From Stutzerimonas degradans (GTDB taxonomy: Bacteria; Pseudomonadota; Gammaproteobacteria; Pseudomonadales; Pseudomonadaceae): 64,000 nt of DNA. Below the pieces are notes generated by a model. The model ran no database searches, had not been told where the DNA came from, and worked only from the letters and a program-made list of their open reading frames with translations. This document shows positions 15,043 to 25,383 of the stretch, one piece after another. Numbering within the stretch: position 1 is the first letter of the stretch; each line of letters opens with the position of its first letter. The position numbers and the translations under genes were made by a program. Location: contig NZ_JAMOHV010000013.1 in the NCBI RefSeq assembly GCF_024448505.1, forward strand, positions 62,001 through 126,000, in the 5' to 3' direction.

Positions 15043-17787
15043 TCAATGCGCCTCGTCCCAGTTGGCGCCGACGCCCGCCTCGACCAGCAGCGGCACGTCC
15101 AGATCGGCGGCCGCGCTCATCAGCGGGCCGATGCGCTCGCGCAACGTCTCGACCTGATCCTCGCGGACCTCAAGTACCAGTTCGTCGTGAACCTGCAGGA
15201 TGATGCGCGCGTCCAGCCCCGAGTCCTGCAGCCAGGCGTCGACGGCGACCATCGCGCGCTTGATGATGTCCGCCGCGGTGCCCTGCATCGGCGCGTTGAT
15301 CGCAGTGCGTTCGGCTGCCTTGCGCATGGCGCCGTTCTTCGAGTGGATTTCCGGCAGGTACAGGCGTCGGCCGAACAGCGTCTCGACGAAGCCCTGCTCG
15401 GCGGCCTGGGCGCGGGTGCGTTCCATATAGGCGAGCACACCGGGGTAGCGGGCGAAATAGCGGTCGATGTACTCCTGCGCCTCCTTGCGGCCGACGCCGA
15501 TCTGCTTGGCCAGGCCGAAGGCGCTCATGCCGTAGATCAGACCGAAGTTGATCGCCTTGGCGCTGCGCCGCTGGTCGCTGCTGACCTGCTCCAGCGGCAC
15601 GCCGAACACCTCCGCGGCAGTGGCGCGGTGCACGTCCAGGCCGTTGCGGAACGCATCCAGCAGGCCGGCATCCTGGGCCAGGTGCGCCATGATGCGCAAT
15701 TCGATCTGCGAGTAGTCCGCCGCCAGCAGCCGGTAGCCGGGCGCCGCGATGAAGGCCTGGCGGATGCGCCGGCCCTCGGCGGTGCGGATCGGGATGTTCT
15801 GCAGGTTCGGGTCTGACGAGGACAGCCGGCCGGTCGCGGTGACGGCCTGGTGATAGCTGGTATGGATGCGCCCGGTGCGCGGGTTGATCTGCTGCGGCAG
15901 CTTGTCGGTGTAGGTGCCCTTGAGCTTGCTCAAGCTGCGGTGCTGCATGATCACCTTGGGCAGCGGGTAGTCCTGCTCGGCCAGCTCGGCCAGCACGCTT
16001 TCGGCGGTCGACGGCTGACCGCCGGCGGTCTTGGAGAGCACCGGGCAGCCAAGTTTTTCATAGAGAATCACGCCGAGTTGCTTGGGCGAGCCGAGGTTGA
16101 ACTCCTCGCCGGCTATATCGAAGGCCTCGCGCTCCAGCTCGACCAGCTTCTCGCCGAGTTCGACGCTCTGCTGGCCGAGCAGTTGCGCATCGACCAGCGC
16201 GCCGTTGCGCTCGATGCGCGCCAGCACCGGCACCAGCGGCATCTCGATCTCGGTCAGCACCTTGAGCAGCGATGGCGTCTGCTCCAGCTTGCCAAGCAAG
16301 GTCTGGTGCAGGCGCAGGGTGACGTCAGCGTCCTCGGCGGCATAAGGGCCGGCCTGCTCGATGGCGATCTGGTCGAAGGTCAGCTGCTTGGCGCCCTTGC
16401 CGGCGATGTCCTCGAAGCGGATGGTGCCGCGGCCGAGGTACTTCAGCGCCAGGCTGTCCATGTCGTGGCGGGTGGCGGTGGCGTCCAGCACGTAGGATTC
16501 GAGCATAGTGTCGAACGCCATGCCGCGCATCTCGACGCCGTAGTGCATCAGCACGTTCATGTCGTACTTGCCGTGCTGGCAGATCTTGCCCTTCGCCGGA
16601 TCCTCCAGCAGCGGCTTGAGCGCGGCGAGCACGGCATCGCGATCCAGCTGCTGCGGCACGCCCATGTAGCTGTGGCACAACGGCACGTAGGCTGCCTTGC
16701 CGACCTCGATGGCGAACGACAGCCCGACCAGCTCGGCACGCTGAGCGTCGATGCTGGTGGTTTCGGTATCGAAGGCAAAGCAGTTGGCCATTTGCAGGCG
16801 CGCCAGCCAGCGGTCGAAGTCGGCCTGTTCGAGCAGCGTCTCGTACTCGGCTTCAGCCTGGATCGAGCAGTTCTCCGGGGCCACCGCGCAGTTCTCGCCC
16901 GCGGCCTTGGCCTCGCGCAGCAGGTCATCGAGCCAGTTCTTGAACTCCAGTTCGCGATACAGCGCGATCAGCGCCTCGCGATGCGGTTCGCCGGGCATCA
17001 GGTCGCCGACCTCGACGTCCAGCGCGACGTCGAGCTTGATCGTCGCCAGTTCGTAGGACATGAACGCCGCATCACGGTGCTCGGCGAGCTTGGCGCCGAG
17101 CGTCTTGGCACCGCGGATCGGCAGCGCCGCGACCTGATCGAGGTTGTCGTAGAGCCCCTTCAACCCGCCCTCGATGCCGTTGAGCAGTCCGCAGGCGGTC
17201 TTCTCGCCCACACCCGGCACGCCTGGGATGTTGTCGACCTTGTCGCCCATCAGCGCGAGGAAATCGATGATCAGCTCCGGGCCGACGCCGAACTTGGTCT
17301 TCACGCCCTCGATGTCGTAGACGCTGCCGGTCATGGTGTTGACCAAGATGACGTGCGGGCAGACCAGCTGTGCCATGTCCTTGTCACCGGTGGAGATCAC
17401 CACGTCGCGTCCCAGCGCCGCGCATTGGCGGGCCAGGGTGCCGATCACGTCGTCGGCCTCCACGCCGTCGACGTTCAGCAACGGCAGACCCAGGGCGCGC
17501 ACCGCCGCATGCAGCGGTTCGATCTGCACCCGCAAGTCATCCGGCATCGGCGGACGGTGGGATTTGTAGTGCTCGAACAGTTCGTCGCGGAAGGTCGGCC
17601 CCTTGGCGTCGAAGACCACGGCGAACGGGCTGTCCGGGTACTGCTTGCGCAGCGCCAGCAGCATGTTCAGCACACCTTTCACCGCACCGGTCGGCTTGCC
17701 GGTGGAGGTGGTCAGCGGCGGCAGCGCATGGAAGGCGCGGTAGAGGTAGGACGAACCGTCCACCAGGACGAGGGGCGCTTGGCTCAT
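15043..17787 (-). CDS. polA: DNA polymerase I
   Basis: PolA, 914 residues, joins Okazaki fragments and fills repair gaps. The order is a 5' nuclease (starting [20 protein letters not shown], with [13 protein letters not shown] and [20 protein letters not shown]), a 3'-5' proofreading domain ([20 protein letters not shown] keeps the DxE pair) and the polymerase domain ([20 protein letters not shown], later [20 protein letters not shown] and [11 protein letters not shown]). The start at 17787 was chosen because the nuclease domain begins there; the frame stays open another 1.3 kb upstream by chance. It diverges from the DUF2782 gene. Confidence 0.98.
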   Translation of the reverse strand: MSQAPLVLVDGSSYLYRAFHALPPLTTSTGKPTGAVKGVLNMLLALRKQYPDSPFAVVFDAKGPTFRDELFEHYKSHRPPMPDDLRVQIEPLHAAVRALGLPLLNVDGVEADDVIGTLARQCAALGRDVVISTGDKDMAQLVCPHVILVNTMTGSVYDIEGVKTKFGVGPELIIDFLALMGDKVDNIPGVPGVGEKTACGLLNGIEGGLKGLYDNLDQVAALPIRGAKTLGAKLAEHRDAAFMSYELATIKLDVALDVEVGDLMPGEPHREALIALYRELEFKNWLDDLLREAKAAGENCAVAPENCSIQAEAEYETLLEQADFDRWLARLQMANCFAFDTETTSIDAQRAELVGLSFAIEVGKAAYVPLCHSYMGVPQQLDRDAVLAALKPLLEDPAKGKICQHGKYDMNVLMHYGVEMRGMAFDTMLESYVLDATATRHDMDSLALKYLGRGTIRFEDIAGKGAKQLTFDQIAIEQAGPYAAEDADVTLRLHQTLLGKLEQTPSLLKVLTEIEMPLVPVLARIERNGALVDAQLLGQQSVELGEKLVELEREAFDIAGEEFNLGSPKQLGVILYEKLGCPVLSKTAGGQPSTAESVLAELAEQDYPLPKVIMQHRSLSKLKGTYTDKLPQQINPRTGRIHTSYHQAVTATGRLSSSDPNLQNIPIRTAEGRRIRQAFIAAPGYRLLAADYSQIELRIMAHLAQDAGLLDAFRNGLDVHRATAAEVFGVPLEQVSSDQRRSAKAINFGLIYGMSAFGLAKQIGVGRKEAQEYIDRYFARYPGVLAYMERTRAQAAEQGFVETLFGRRLYLPEIHSKNGAMRKAAERTAINAPMQGTAADIIKRAMVAVDAWLQDSGLDARIILQVHDELVLEVREDQVETLRERIGPLMSAAADLDVPLLVEAGVGANWDEAH

Positions 17788-17862
17788 GAGCGGAATAACC
17801 TTTTCGGCGGGCCCGGCGCTAGAATGCACAGGACCACTTATCGACAAAGGGACAAGGTTATC

Positions 17863-18147
17863 ATGCGCGCTCTCAAACCCCTGATGCTGGCCGCCCTGCT
17901 GGCGTGCGTGCCCCTGGCCGGTGTCGCCCAGGAGTCGGTCGACGGCGAGCCGGACGTAACCATCCGCCAGGAAGGTGACCGCACCGTCGAGGAGTACCGC
18001 GTCAACGGCTTCCTCTATGCGGTCAAGGTGACGCCCAAGCATGGCAAGCCGTACTTCCTGGTGCGCGCCGACGGCAACGACGGCAATTTCGTGCGCGCCG
18101 ACCAGCCGGACATGCTGATCCCCGCCTGGAAGATCTTCAGCTGGTAA
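17863..18147 (+). CDS. DUF2782 exported small protein
   Basis: This 94-residue protein has a signal peptide ([20 protein letters not shown], then VAQ) and a small domain of the DUF2782 family, recognisable by the end [11 protein letters not shown] and the middle [20 protein letters not shown]. It is a periplasmic protein of unknown function that is regularly found between polA and thrB in pseudomonads. The thrB ATG follows 18 bases after the stop, so the two probably share a transcript. It diverges from polA across a 75-base gap. Confidence 0.85.
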   Translation: MRALKPLMLAALLACVPLAGVAQESVDGEPDVTIRQEGDRTVEEYRVNGFLYAVKVTPKHGKPYFLVRADGNDGNFVRADQPDMLIPAWKIFSW

Positions 18148-18165
18148 GCCGTCGGGAGGCCTGTC

Positions 18166-19119
18166 ATGTCGGTATTCACCCCCCTGCAGCGTGACGAGCT
18201 GGAAGCCTTTCTGGCGCCGTACCGGCTCGGCCGGCTGCGTGACTTCCAGGGGATCACCGCCGGCAGCGAGAACAGCAACTTCTTCGTCAGCCTCGAGCAG
18301 GGCGAATACGTGCTGACGCTGATCGAGCGCGGCCCGACGCAGGACCTGCCGTTTTTCATCGAGCTGCTCGAGCGCCTGCACCGCGCCGGCCTGCCGGTGC
18401 CCTACGCTCTGCACAGCGAAGACGGCAAAGCGCTGCGCGAACTGGCCGGCAAGCCCGCGCTGCTGCAGCCGCGCCTGGCCGGCAGGCATGTGATCGAGCC
18501 CAATCCGCATCACTGCGCCGAGGTCGGCCGCCTGCTGGCACGCCTGCATCTGGCGACCCGCGAGCAGATTCTCGAGCGCGCCAGCGACCGCGGGCTGGAC
18601 TGGATGCAGGAGCAAGGCCCGAGCCTGGCGCTGAACCTGCCAGAGGACCAGCTGCCGCTGCTGCGCGACGGCCTGGCGGAAATCGCCGAGCTGCGCCCGA
18701 AGCTCGTCGCCCTGCCGCGCGCCAACCTGCATGCCGACCTGTTCCGCGACAACGTGCTGTTCGAAGGCACCCACCTGACCGGCGTGATCGACTTCTACAA
18801 CGCCTGCTCCGGACCGATGCTCTACGACCTCGCCATCGCCGTGAACGACTGGTGTTCGCACCCCAATGGCGAGATCGATCCCGAGCGCAGCGAGCCGCTG
18901 CTGGCCGCCTATTCCGCGCTGCGCCGCTTCACCCCGGCCGAGGCCGAACTGTGGCAGCCGATGCTGCGTGTGGCCTGCGTGCGCTTCTGGCTGTCGCGCC
19001 TGATCGCCGCGCAACACTTCGAGGGCACGCCCGACGTGCAGGTGAAGGACCCGGGCGAATTTCATCGCCTGCTGGTCGCACGCCAGCAGCCGGCGAGTGT
19101 CCTACCTTTTGCCTTCTGA
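18166..19119 (+). CDS. thrB: Homoserine kinase (APH-fold type)
   Basis: ThrB, 317 residues, phosphorylates homoserine on the way to threonine. It is the aminoglycoside-phosphotransferase-like form used in pseudomonads, not the GHMP form of enterobacteria. Landmarks are [20 protein letters not shown] (nucleotide loop), [20 protein letters not shown] (catalytic HADLFRDN) and [20 protein letters not shown] (metal-binding Asp). The ATG at 18166 has GGAGG upstream. It follows the DUF2782 gene in the same orientation. Its gene order next to polA agrees with the P. aeruginosa layout. Confidence 0.95.
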   Translation: MSVFTPLQRDELEAFLAPYRLGRLRDFQGITAGSENSNFFVSLEQGEYVLTLIERGPTQDLPFFIELLERLHRAGLPVPYALHSEDGKALRELAGKPALLQPRLAGRHVIEPNPHHCAEVGRLLARLHLATREQILERASDRGLDWMQEQGPSLALNLPEDQLPLLRDGLAEIAELRPKLVALPRANLHADLFRDNVLFEGTHLTGVIDFYNACSGPMLYDLAIAVNDWCSHPNGEIDPERSEPLLAAYSALRRFTPAEAELWQPMLRVACVRFWLSRLIAAQHFEGTPDVQVKDPGEFHRLLVARQQPASVLPFAF

Positions 19120-19315
19120 CGACGCGACCGCACGGTCGAGTATCGGGCCACGCCCGGGTAAGATGGCGCACTTTTTCCAGCGGCAACGCTGATACCTGCG
19201 GTCCGGGCCGACGCTGAGCGTCACCGGCCGCCCGCTCTTTTGCGCCTAGCGGCGCCCCACTCTTGCGCTGCGGCCGAGCCTCGCCGTCCGGTGCAGCGCC
19301 TTCAGGGAACGACGA

Positions 19316-20689
19316 ATGACCCAACGCCATGTAATCAATGCCTCGGTCAGCCCCAAGGGCAGCCTGGAAACCCTCTCGCAGCGCGAAGTCCAGCATCTGA
19401 GCGAAGTCGGCGCCGGGCGTGCGCACAAGCTGTTTCGCCAGTGCGCACTGGCCATCCTCAACACCGGCGCGCGCATCGACAACGCCAAGACCATCCTCGA
19501 GGCCTACGCCGACTTCGAGGTGGAAATCCGCCAGCAGGATCGCGGCGTGCGTCTGGAGCTGTTCAACGCCCCGGCCGATGCCTTCGTCGATGGCGAGATG
19601 ATCGCCAGCACGCGTGAAATGCTGTTCAGCGCGCTGCGCGACATCGTCTACACCGAAAGCGAGCTGGGCAGCACCCGCATCGATCTGAGCAGCTCGCAAG
19701 GCATCACCGACTACGTGTTCCACCTGCTGCGCAACGCCCGCACGCTGCGCCCGGGCGTCGAGCCGAACATGGTGGTGTGCTGGGGCGGCCACTCGATCAG
19801 CCTGGAGGAATACAAGTACAGCAAGCGCGTCGGCCACGAGCTGGGCCTGCGCAGCCTGCACGTCTGCACCGGTTGCGGGCCGGGGGTGATGAAGGGCCCG
19901 ATGAAGGGCGCGGCGATCGGCCATGCCAAGCAGCGCCTGACCGGCAGCCGCTTCGTCGGCCTCACCGAACCGGGCATCATCGCCGCCGAAGCGCCGAACC
20001 CGATCGTCAACGAGCTGGTGATCCTGCCGGACATCGAGAAGCGCCTGGAAGCCTTCGTGCGCGTCGGCCACGGCATCATCATCTTCCCCGGCGGCGTCGG
20101 CACCGCCGAGGAGTTTCTCTACCTGCTCGGCATCCTGCTGCATCCGGCCAACCACGAGCTGCCCTTCCCCGTCGTGCTCACCGGCCCGCGCGAGGCGGCG
20201 CCGTACCTGCAGCAGCTGCACGCATTTGTCGGCGCCACCCTCGGCGAGCAGGCGCAGAACCGCTACCAGGTGGTGATCGATGATCCGAGCGAAGTGGCAC
20301 GGTTGATGGTCGCCGGCATGCATGAGGTGCGCCGCTTCCGCCGTGAGCGCAACGATGCCTTCCATTTCAACTGGCTGCTGAAGATCGACGAGAGCTTCCA
20401 GCACCCGTTCGACCCCACCCACGAAGCGATGGCCAGCCTGCAGCTGCGCCGCGCGCTGCCGCCCCACGAGCTGGCCGCCAACCTGCGCCGCGCGTTCTCC
20501 GGCATCGTCGCCGGCAACGTCAAGGACAAGGGTATTCGCCGCATCGAACAGCACGGCCGTTACCAGATTCACGGCGACGCCTGCATCATGCAGCCGCTGG
20601 ACGAGTTGCTGCAGGCCTTTGTCGAGCAGCACCGCATGAAGCTGCCGGGCAGCGCGGCCTACGAGCCGTGCTACAACGTGGTGAGCTGA
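19316..20689 (+). CDS. ppnN: Nucleotide 5'-monophosphate nucleosidase PpnN
   Basis: This 457-residue cytoplasmic enzyme belongs to the LOG/PpnN (YgdH) group, which splits nucleoside monophosphates into base and ribose 5-phosphate and is stimulated by (p)ppGpp in E. coli. The Rossmann-like core has MVVCWGGHSISLEEYKYSKR, TGCGPGVMKGPMKGAAIGHA and the diagnostic GHGIIIFPGGVGTAEEFLYL. Extra N- and C-terminal domains match the long PpnN form rather than the short LOG enzymes. It sits between thrB and nrdJ, facing nrdJb over a two-way terminator. A TAAGAT -10 element near 19158 may be its promoter. Confidence 0.92.
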   Translation: MTQRHVINASVSPKGSLETLSQREVQHLSEVGAGRAHKLFRQCALAILNTGARIDNAKTILEAYADFEVEIRQQDRGVRLELFNAPADAFVDGEMIASTREMLFSALRDIVYTESELGSTRIDLSSSQGITDYVFHLLRNARTLRPGVEPNMVVCWGGHSISLEEYKYSKRVGHELGLRSLHVCTGCGPGVMKGPMKGAAIGHAKQRLTGSRFVGLTEPGIIAAEAPNPIVNELVILPDIEKRLEAFVRVGHGIIIFPGGVGTAEEFLYLLGILLHPANHELPFPVVLTGPREAAPYLQQLHAFVGATLGEQAQNRYQVVIDDPSEVARLMVAGMHEVRRFRRERNDAFHFNWLLKIDESFQHPFDPTHEAMASLQLRRALPPHELAANLRRAFSGIVAGNVKDKGIRRIEQHGRYQIHGDACIMQPLDELLQAFVEQHRMKLPGSAAYEPCYNVVS

Positions 20690-20702
20690 GCGCCACACCA
20701 AC

Positions 20703-20737
20703 AAAAAGCCCGGGGCATCGACCCCGGGCTTTTTTTG
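20703..20737. terminator. Bidirectional terminator between ppnN and nrdJb
   Basis: A perfect GC-rich stem (AGCCCGGGG at 20707-20715 with its complement at 20722-20730, loop CATCGA) has five A on the left and eight T on the right. It can end ppnN on the plus strand and nrdJb on the minus strand. Confidence 0.9.
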
Positions 20738-20763
20738 TCAGGCGCAGCGTTCGACCGGCGAAC

Positions 20764-21471
20764 TCAGCCGCACTTGGAATGGCCGCAGTTGAGGCAGGTG
20801 GCGCAACCGTCCATCTGCACCACCGCCTGGGTATTGCACTTGTTGCACAACTGCGCGCCCGCCGGGAAACCCTCGCCCGGCTCGACCGCCACCGCGCCCT
20901 GGCTGGCCTCGTAGGCGGCACGCTTCTCCGCCAGGTACTTGAGCTGGGTTTCGTCCAGCGCCTGGCCTTCCATCATGCCGATGGCGATCAGATGGCGCTC
21001 CAGCACCGCGCCGATCTCGGCGACGATGGACGGCATGTAGACGCCGCCCTTCTTCAGGTAGCCGCCGCGCGGATCGAAAACCGCTTTCAGCTCCTCGACG
21101 AGGAAGGTGCAGTCGCCGCCCTTGCGGAACACCGCTGACATGATCCGGGTGAGCGCGACGATCCACTGGAAGTGATCCATGTTCTTCGAATTGATGAAGA
21201 TCTCGAACGGCCGGCGCTGCTCGTGCGGCGTACCGGCGTTGAGCACGATGTCGTTCACGGTGACGTACAACGCGTGCTCGAACAGCGGCGACTTGATCTT
21301 GTAGGTCATGCCGATCAGGGTTTCCGGACGCTGCAGGCTCTCGTCCATCTCCACAACCTTGACGGGCTTGGCCGCCTTGCTATCGGTGGCAGGCGCGGGC
21401 GTAGCGGGACGTTCGAGGGTCTCGTCGACGACCTTGAAGCCCTTGATGCGCTGGGTGATCTTTACAGTCAT
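20764..21471 (-). CDS. nrdJb: Class II ribonucleotide reductase, C-terminal subunit NrdJb
   Basis: This 235-residue protein is the detached C-terminal part of adenosylcobalamin-dependent ribonucleotide reductase, known as NrdJb in P. aeruginosa. It has a TSCPD-type domain (for example RRPFEIFINSKNMDHFQWIV) and ends with a Cys-rich redox tail, LCNKCNTQ then GCATCLNCGHSKCG, which in class II enzymes re-reduces the active site. It follows nrdJa after 63 bases, with a GC-rich hairpin in the gap, so both are likely made from one message. On its own it cannot reduce nucleotides. Confidence 0.9.
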   Translation of the reverse strand: MTVKITQRIKGFKVVDETLERPATPAPATDSKAAKPVKVVEMDESLQRPETLIGMTYKIKSPLFEHALYVTVNDIVLNAGTPHEQRRPFEIFINSKNMDHFQWIVALTRIMSAVFRKGGDCTFLVEELKAVFDPRGGYLKKGGVYMPSIVAEIGAVLERHLIAIGMMEGQALDETQLKYLAEKRAAYEASQGAVAVEPGEGFPAGAQLCNKCNTQAVVQMDGCATCLNCGHSKCG

Positions 21472-21534
21472 TGGTGCGGTTTCTCCTGCCGGGCGGCGCT
21501 GGCGGCCCGGCGACTATTCAGTTGGCGGCCCGGC

Positions 21535-23685
21535 TCAGTACTTGCCGTAATAGCCTTCCTTGAGGGCGTCGAACAGGTTGGCGGCGGTGTTCACCTCGCC
21601 GTCGTATTCCACTTCCTGGTTGCCTTTGAGTTCGACCACGCTGCCGTCCTCGAGGGTGAAGCGATACAGGGTCTTCTCCAGATCGGCGTCCTTGACCAGT
21701 ACGCCCTGGAACGCCGCCGGGTTGAAGCGGAAGGTGGTGCAACCCTTCAGGCCCTGACGCCAGGCGTAGCGGTAGATGTCCTTGAACGACTCGAACGGAT
21801 AGTCGGTCGGCACGTTGGCGGTCTTGGAGATCGACGAGTCGACCCACTTCTGCGCCGCAGCCTGGATGTCGACGTGCTGGGTCGGGGTAACGTCGTCGGC
21901 GGTGATGAAGTAGTCCGGCAGCTTCTCGCCCGGCTCGTCGGAGCCCGGCTTGGCGCGCTCGTTGATCAGCGTGCGATAGGCCAGCAGCTCGTAGCTGTAG
22001 ACCTCGATCTTTTCCTTGGCCTTGCGCCCGGTGCGGATCAGGTTGCGCGAGTAGTGATGCGCGAAGCTCGGCTCGATGCCGTTGGAGGCATTGTTGGCCA
22101 GGCTCAGGCTGATGGTGCCGGTCGGCGCGATGGAGCTGTGGTGAGTGAAGCGCGCGCCTTCGGTGGCCAGCGCCTCGATCAGCTCGGGGGCGTACTCGGC
22201 AATCTTCTGCATGTAGCGCGAATACTTGGCGTGCAGCACGCGGCCGGCCACTTGATCGCCGACCTTGTAGCCATCACGGGCCATTTCCGGACGCTTGCGC
22301 AGCATCTCCGCGGTGACCGTGAAGGTTTCGCTCAGCAGCGGTGCCGGACCCTTCTCGCGGGACAGTTCGAGCGCCTGTTCCCAGCCGACCAGCGCCATCT
22401 CGCGCGCGACTTCTTCGGTGAACACGCAGGCTTCCGGGCTGCCATAGCGCAACTTGAGCAGCGTCAGCGTCGAACCGAGGCCGAGGAAGCCCATGCCGTG
22501 GCGGCGCTTGGTCTCGATCTCGTGGCGCTGCTGCTCCAGCGGCAGGCCGTTGATTTCCACGACGTTGTCCAGCATACGCGTGAAGATGCGCACCACTTCG
22601 CGGTACTTGTCCCAGTCGAAGCGTGCTTCGGCGCCGAACGGGTCGATGACGAAGCTGGTCAGGTTGACCGAACCCAGCAGGCAGGAGCCGTACGGCGGCA
22701 GCGGCTGTTCGCCACAGGGGTTGGTGGCGCGGATCGCCTCGCACCACCAGTTGTTGTTCAGCTGGTTGACGCGGTCGATAAGGATGAAGCCCGGCTCGGC
22801 GTAGTCATAGGTGGAGACCATGATCATGTCCCACAGATGCCGCGCCTTGACCCGCCCGTAGATCTTGCAGGCGACCAGGCCGTCGTCGCGCACGATGTAG
22901 TTGTCGTGCACCGGCCATTCGCGCCAGAGCACGTGCTCGGCGTCGCTCAGGTCCAGCTCGGCGGCTTCCTTGGCATGCACCGGGAACACCAGCGGCCACT
23001 CGCCGTCGGCTTCCACCGCCTGCATGAACTCGTCGGTGATCAGCAGGCTGAGGTTGAACTGGCGCAGCCGGCCGTCCTCGCGCTTGGCGCGGATGAACTC
23101 GCGCACGTCCGGATGACCGACCTCGAAGGTGCCCATCTGCGCACCGCGACGGCCACCGGCGGAGCTGACGGTGAAGCACATCTTGTCGAAGATATCCATG
23201 AACGACAGCGGGCCGCTGGTGTGTGCGCCCGCACCGGAGACGAACGAGCCGCGCGGGCGCAGCGTGCTGAACTCGTAGCCGATACCGCAGCCGGCCTTGA
23301 GCGTCAGCCCGGCCTCGTGGACCTTGCCGAGGATGTCGTCCATCGAGTCGGTGATGGTGCCCGAGACGGTGCAGTTGATGGTCGAAGTCGCCGGCTTGTA
23401 GTCCTGCGCGCCGGCGTTGGAAATGATCCGCCCGGCCGGTATGGCGCCGTTGCGCAGCGCCCAGAGGAAGCGCTCGTGCCAGTGCTCGCGCTGCTCGGCC
23501 GGCTCGACATCGGCCAGGGCACGGGCGACGCGCTGCCAGGTGGCGTCGACGTTGTCGTCGACCGGCGTGCCGTCCTTGTTGGTCAGGCGATATTTCTGCG
23601 CCCAGATATCTTCGGAGGCCACCTGCAGGGGGATGCTGGAGGTGATTTTGCTCTCTGCCGCGACCGGCCCACCCGTCTTCGCCAT
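21535..23685 (-). CDS. nrdJa: Class II ribonucleotide reductase, catalytic subunit NrdJa
   Basis: NrdJa, 716 residues, is the catalytic part of the vitamin B12-dependent ribonucleotide reductase that makes deoxynucleotides with or without oxygen. The ten-stranded barrel shows the conserved NPCGEQPLPPYGSCLLGS (catalytic Cys in NxCxE), ISNAGAQDYKPATSTINCTV (first redox Cys) and APTGTISLSLANNASNGIEP. The start at 23685 (MAKTGGPVAAE) was preferred; the frame is open to 23802 with an unlikely N-terminus. It precedes nrdJb. I saw neither a cobalamin riboswitch nor a clear NrdR box in the 160 bases upstream. Confidence 0.93.
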   Translation of the reverse strand: MAKTGGPVAAESKITSSIPLQVASEDIWAQKYRLTNKDGTPVDDNVDATWQRVARALADVEPAEQREHWHERFLWALRNGAIPAGRIISNAGAQDYKPATSTINCTVSGTITDSMDDILGKVHEAGLTLKAGCGIGYEFSTLRPRGSFVSGAGAHTSGPLSFMDIFDKMCFTVSSAGGRRGAQMGTFEVGHPDVREFIRAKREDGRLRQFNLSLLITDEFMQAVEADGEWPLVFPVHAKEAAELDLSDAEHVLWREWPVHDNYIVRDDGLVACKIYGRVKARHLWDMIMVSTYDYAEPGFILIDRVNQLNNNWWCEAIRATNPCGEQPLPPYGSCLLGSVNLTSFVIDPFGAEARFDWDKYREVVRIFTRMLDNVVEINGLPLEQQRHEIETKRRHGMGFLGLGSTLTLLKLRYGSPEACVFTEEVAREMALVGWEQALELSREKGPAPLLSETFTVTAEMLRKRPEMARDGYKVGDQVAGRVLHAKYSRYMQKIAEYAPELIEALATEGARFTHHSSIAPTGTISLSLANNASNGIEPSFAHHYSRNLIRTGRKAKEKIEVYSYELLAYRTLINERAKPGSDEPGEKLPDYFITADDVTPTQHVDIQAAAQKWVDSSISKTANVPTDYPFESFKDIYRYAWRQGLKGCTTFRFNPAAFQGVLVKDADLEKTLYRFTLEDGSVVELKGNQEVEYDGEVNTAANLFDALKEGYYGKY

Positions 23686-23848
23686 GCGCTGCACGTCCTT
23701 CGTCGATTGGATAAAAAAGATCGCGAAGCTTATGTCATGAGCGCGTCGGACGCACATGATGGATATCAATCGAGGGTGGGAGCCAACATGAAAACAGCGC
23801 AATTCCCGACGGGTGGGCGCGTGCTGCAGCAGCAGCGCACGCCGTCTG

Positions 23849-24832
23849 TCAGAGCGCTTGCAGGCCGTCGGCCAGGGTGTCGCCGAGGTCCTCGACGAGC
23901 TGTTCGTAGCCGCGTGCGCCGACCGTCAGGTTAACGCCGAGCACATCCAGCTCGGCCATCCGCACCGGCAGGCCGCGAGTCAGGGTTTCAGCCAGACGCG
24001 GGCGAGCCGGCGGCTCGCTGAACACGCAGCTCGGCCCGGCCTGCTGCAACCGCTCGCGCATCGCCGCGACATGCCGGGCTCCCGGCTGCGCCTCGCCGCC
24101 AGCACTGAACACGCCGGCATGACGCAGGCCGTAGGCGGCCTCGAAGTAGTCGTAGGCTTCGTGGAAGACGAAGAATGGCTTGCCCCGCAGGCCCCCGAAT
24201 CGCTCGCCGAGGCGACCGTCGAGCGCCTCGAGGCGTTGCGCGAAGGCCGCGCTGTTGGCCTGATAGCGCGCCGCGTTGGTCGGGTCGGCAGCGGCGAGAT
24301 CGCTGGCCATGCGCTCGGCGATTACCCGCGCATTGGCCGGCAGCAGCCACAGGTGGGCGTCGAGGCTGCCGGGACGGTGATCGTGGTCGTGCTCGTCTTC
24401 GTCGTGCGCAGCGGCGGTCTCATGCTCATGCGCGTCGTGCCCGTGTTCGTCGTGCTCGTCATGCTCCCCGGCCTCTTCGCTGGCCGGCGCGTCGCCGAAG
24501 TGCCGCAGCGTCAGGCCCGGCAGCTGCTGCACGGCGAGGGTCGCGCCGCTACGCCCTTTCAGCACCGGCGGCAGGAAGGTTTCCAGATCCGGGCCGATCC
24601 AATAGAACAGCTCGGCCTCGCGGATGCGCCGGACGTCGGACGGACGCAGCGCGTAGTGATGCGCCGAAGCGCTGGCCGGCAGCAGCACGTCGGGCGTGCC
24701 AACGCCGTCCTGTACCGCCGCGGCGATCAGCTGCAACGGCTTGATGCTGGTCAGCACGCGAATGTCGGCCTGGGCAACGGCGCTGCATGCAAGCAACGCG
24801 GCAAGCAGCGGGAGAGAGAAAAGACGCTTCAC
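23849..24832 (-). CDS. znuA: Zinc ABC transporter, periplasmic binding protein
   Basis: ZnuA, 327 residues, captures zinc in the periplasm for ZnuBC. It has a signal peptide (MKRLFSLPLLAALLACSAVA), His59/60 in SASAHHYALRPSDV, His160 in DAHLWLLPANARVI, and FFVFHEAYDYFEAAYGL, the usual zinc ligands. Between residues 123 and 152 lies a flexible loop very rich in His, Asp and Glu, as in other zinc-specific members. It diverges from zur, and the Zur box in the shared gap lies 22 bases before its start, so zinc excess should silence it. Confidence 0.95.
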   Translation of the reverse strand: MKRLFSLPLLAALLACSAVAQADIRVLTSIKPLQLIAAAVQDGVGTPDVLLPASASAHHYALRPSDVRRIREAELFYWIGPDLETFLPPVLKGRSGATLAVQQLPGLTLRHFGDAPASEEAGEHDEHDEHGHDAHEHETAAAHDEDEHDHDHRPGSLDAHLWLLPANARVIAERMASDLAAADPTNAARYQANSAAFAQRLEALDGRLGERFGGLRGKPFFVFHEAYDYFEAAYGLRHAGVFSAGGEAQPGARHVAAMRERLQQAGPSCVFSEPPARPRLAETLTRGLPVRMAELDVLGVNLTVGARGYEQLVEDLGDTLADGLQAL

Positions 24833-24853
24833 GGGTTATCACTCAGGAGGCTG

Positions 24854-24876
24854 GAAATGGTACATAATAACGTCTC
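24854..24876. promoter_or_regulatory. Zur box in the znuA-zur gap
   Basis: A 23-base imperfect palindrome starting GAAATG and ending ACGTCTC matches the gamma-proteobacterial Zur operator at 17 of 22 defined positions. It lies in the 65-base divergent gap and can block both znuA and the zur-znuCB operon when zinc is plentiful. Confidence 0.8.
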
Positions 24877-24897
24877 TCCATCAGAACGTCGCCGCCC

Positions 24898-25383
24898 ATG
24901 TCCAAGACTCCGCTGGCCTGCACGCCCCACGACCACGACCACTGCGTCAGCCATGCGCTGGCCGAAGCCGATGCGCTGTGCGCGCGCCAGGGCGTGCGCC
25001 TGACCGCGCTGCGCCGGCGTGTGCTTGAGCTGGTCTGGCAGAGCCACCGACCGCTCGGCGCCTACGACATTCTCGCCGTGCTGAGCGAGCAGGACGGCCG
25101 CCGCGCCGCCCCGCCGACCGTATACCGCGCGCTGGATTTTCTTCTGGAGAACGGTCTGGTGCACCGCATCGCCTCGCTCAACGCCTTCATCGGCTGCATC
25201 CATCCGGAACATCCGCACCAGGGCCAGTTCCTCATCTGCCGCAGCTGCCACACCGCCATCGAGCTGGAGCAACCGTCCATTGCCGAGGCCATCGAGACCG
25301 CCGCGCGCAACGTCGGTTTCGCCGTTGAAGGCCAGACCGTCGAAGTGGTCGGGCTGTGCACGCCGTGCCGGAGTGCGGCATGA
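24898..25383 (+). CDS. zur: Zinc uptake regulator Zur (Fur family)
   Basis: Zur, 161 residues, is a zinc-sensing repressor of the Fur family. The winged helix covers about residues 30-95 ([20 protein letters not shown], then [18 protein letters not shown]). The dimerisation half carries [13 protein letters not shown] and a C-terminal CTPC, the structural zinc site. A short His-rich N-terminus (CTPHDHDHC) is present. It starts the zur-znuC-znuB operon, its stop overlapping the znuC start in ATGA. Control by its own product through the upstream Zur box is likely. Confidence 0.95.
   Translation: MSKTPLACTPHDHDHCVSHALAEADALCARQGVRLTALRRRVLELVWQSHRPLGAYDILAVLSEQDGRRAAPPTVYRALDFLLENGLVHRIASLNAFIGCIHPEHPHQGQFLICRSCHTAIELEQPSIAEAIETAARNVGFAVEGQTVEVVGLCTPCRSAA

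Noticed and set aside
15046-18147. Long plus-strand open frames opposite polA
   Set aside because: They are a by-product of high-GC codon use on the other strand, have no family features and no ribosome sites; only the final part (from 17863) is a real gene.
17787-19065. Upstream extension of polA through thrB
   Set aside because: PolA starts with its 5' nuclease domain at 17787; the extension is the reverse reading of thrB.
23686-23848. Possible cobalamin riboswitch before nrdJa
   Set aside because: I found neither a B12-box-like sequence nor the needed length in the gap.
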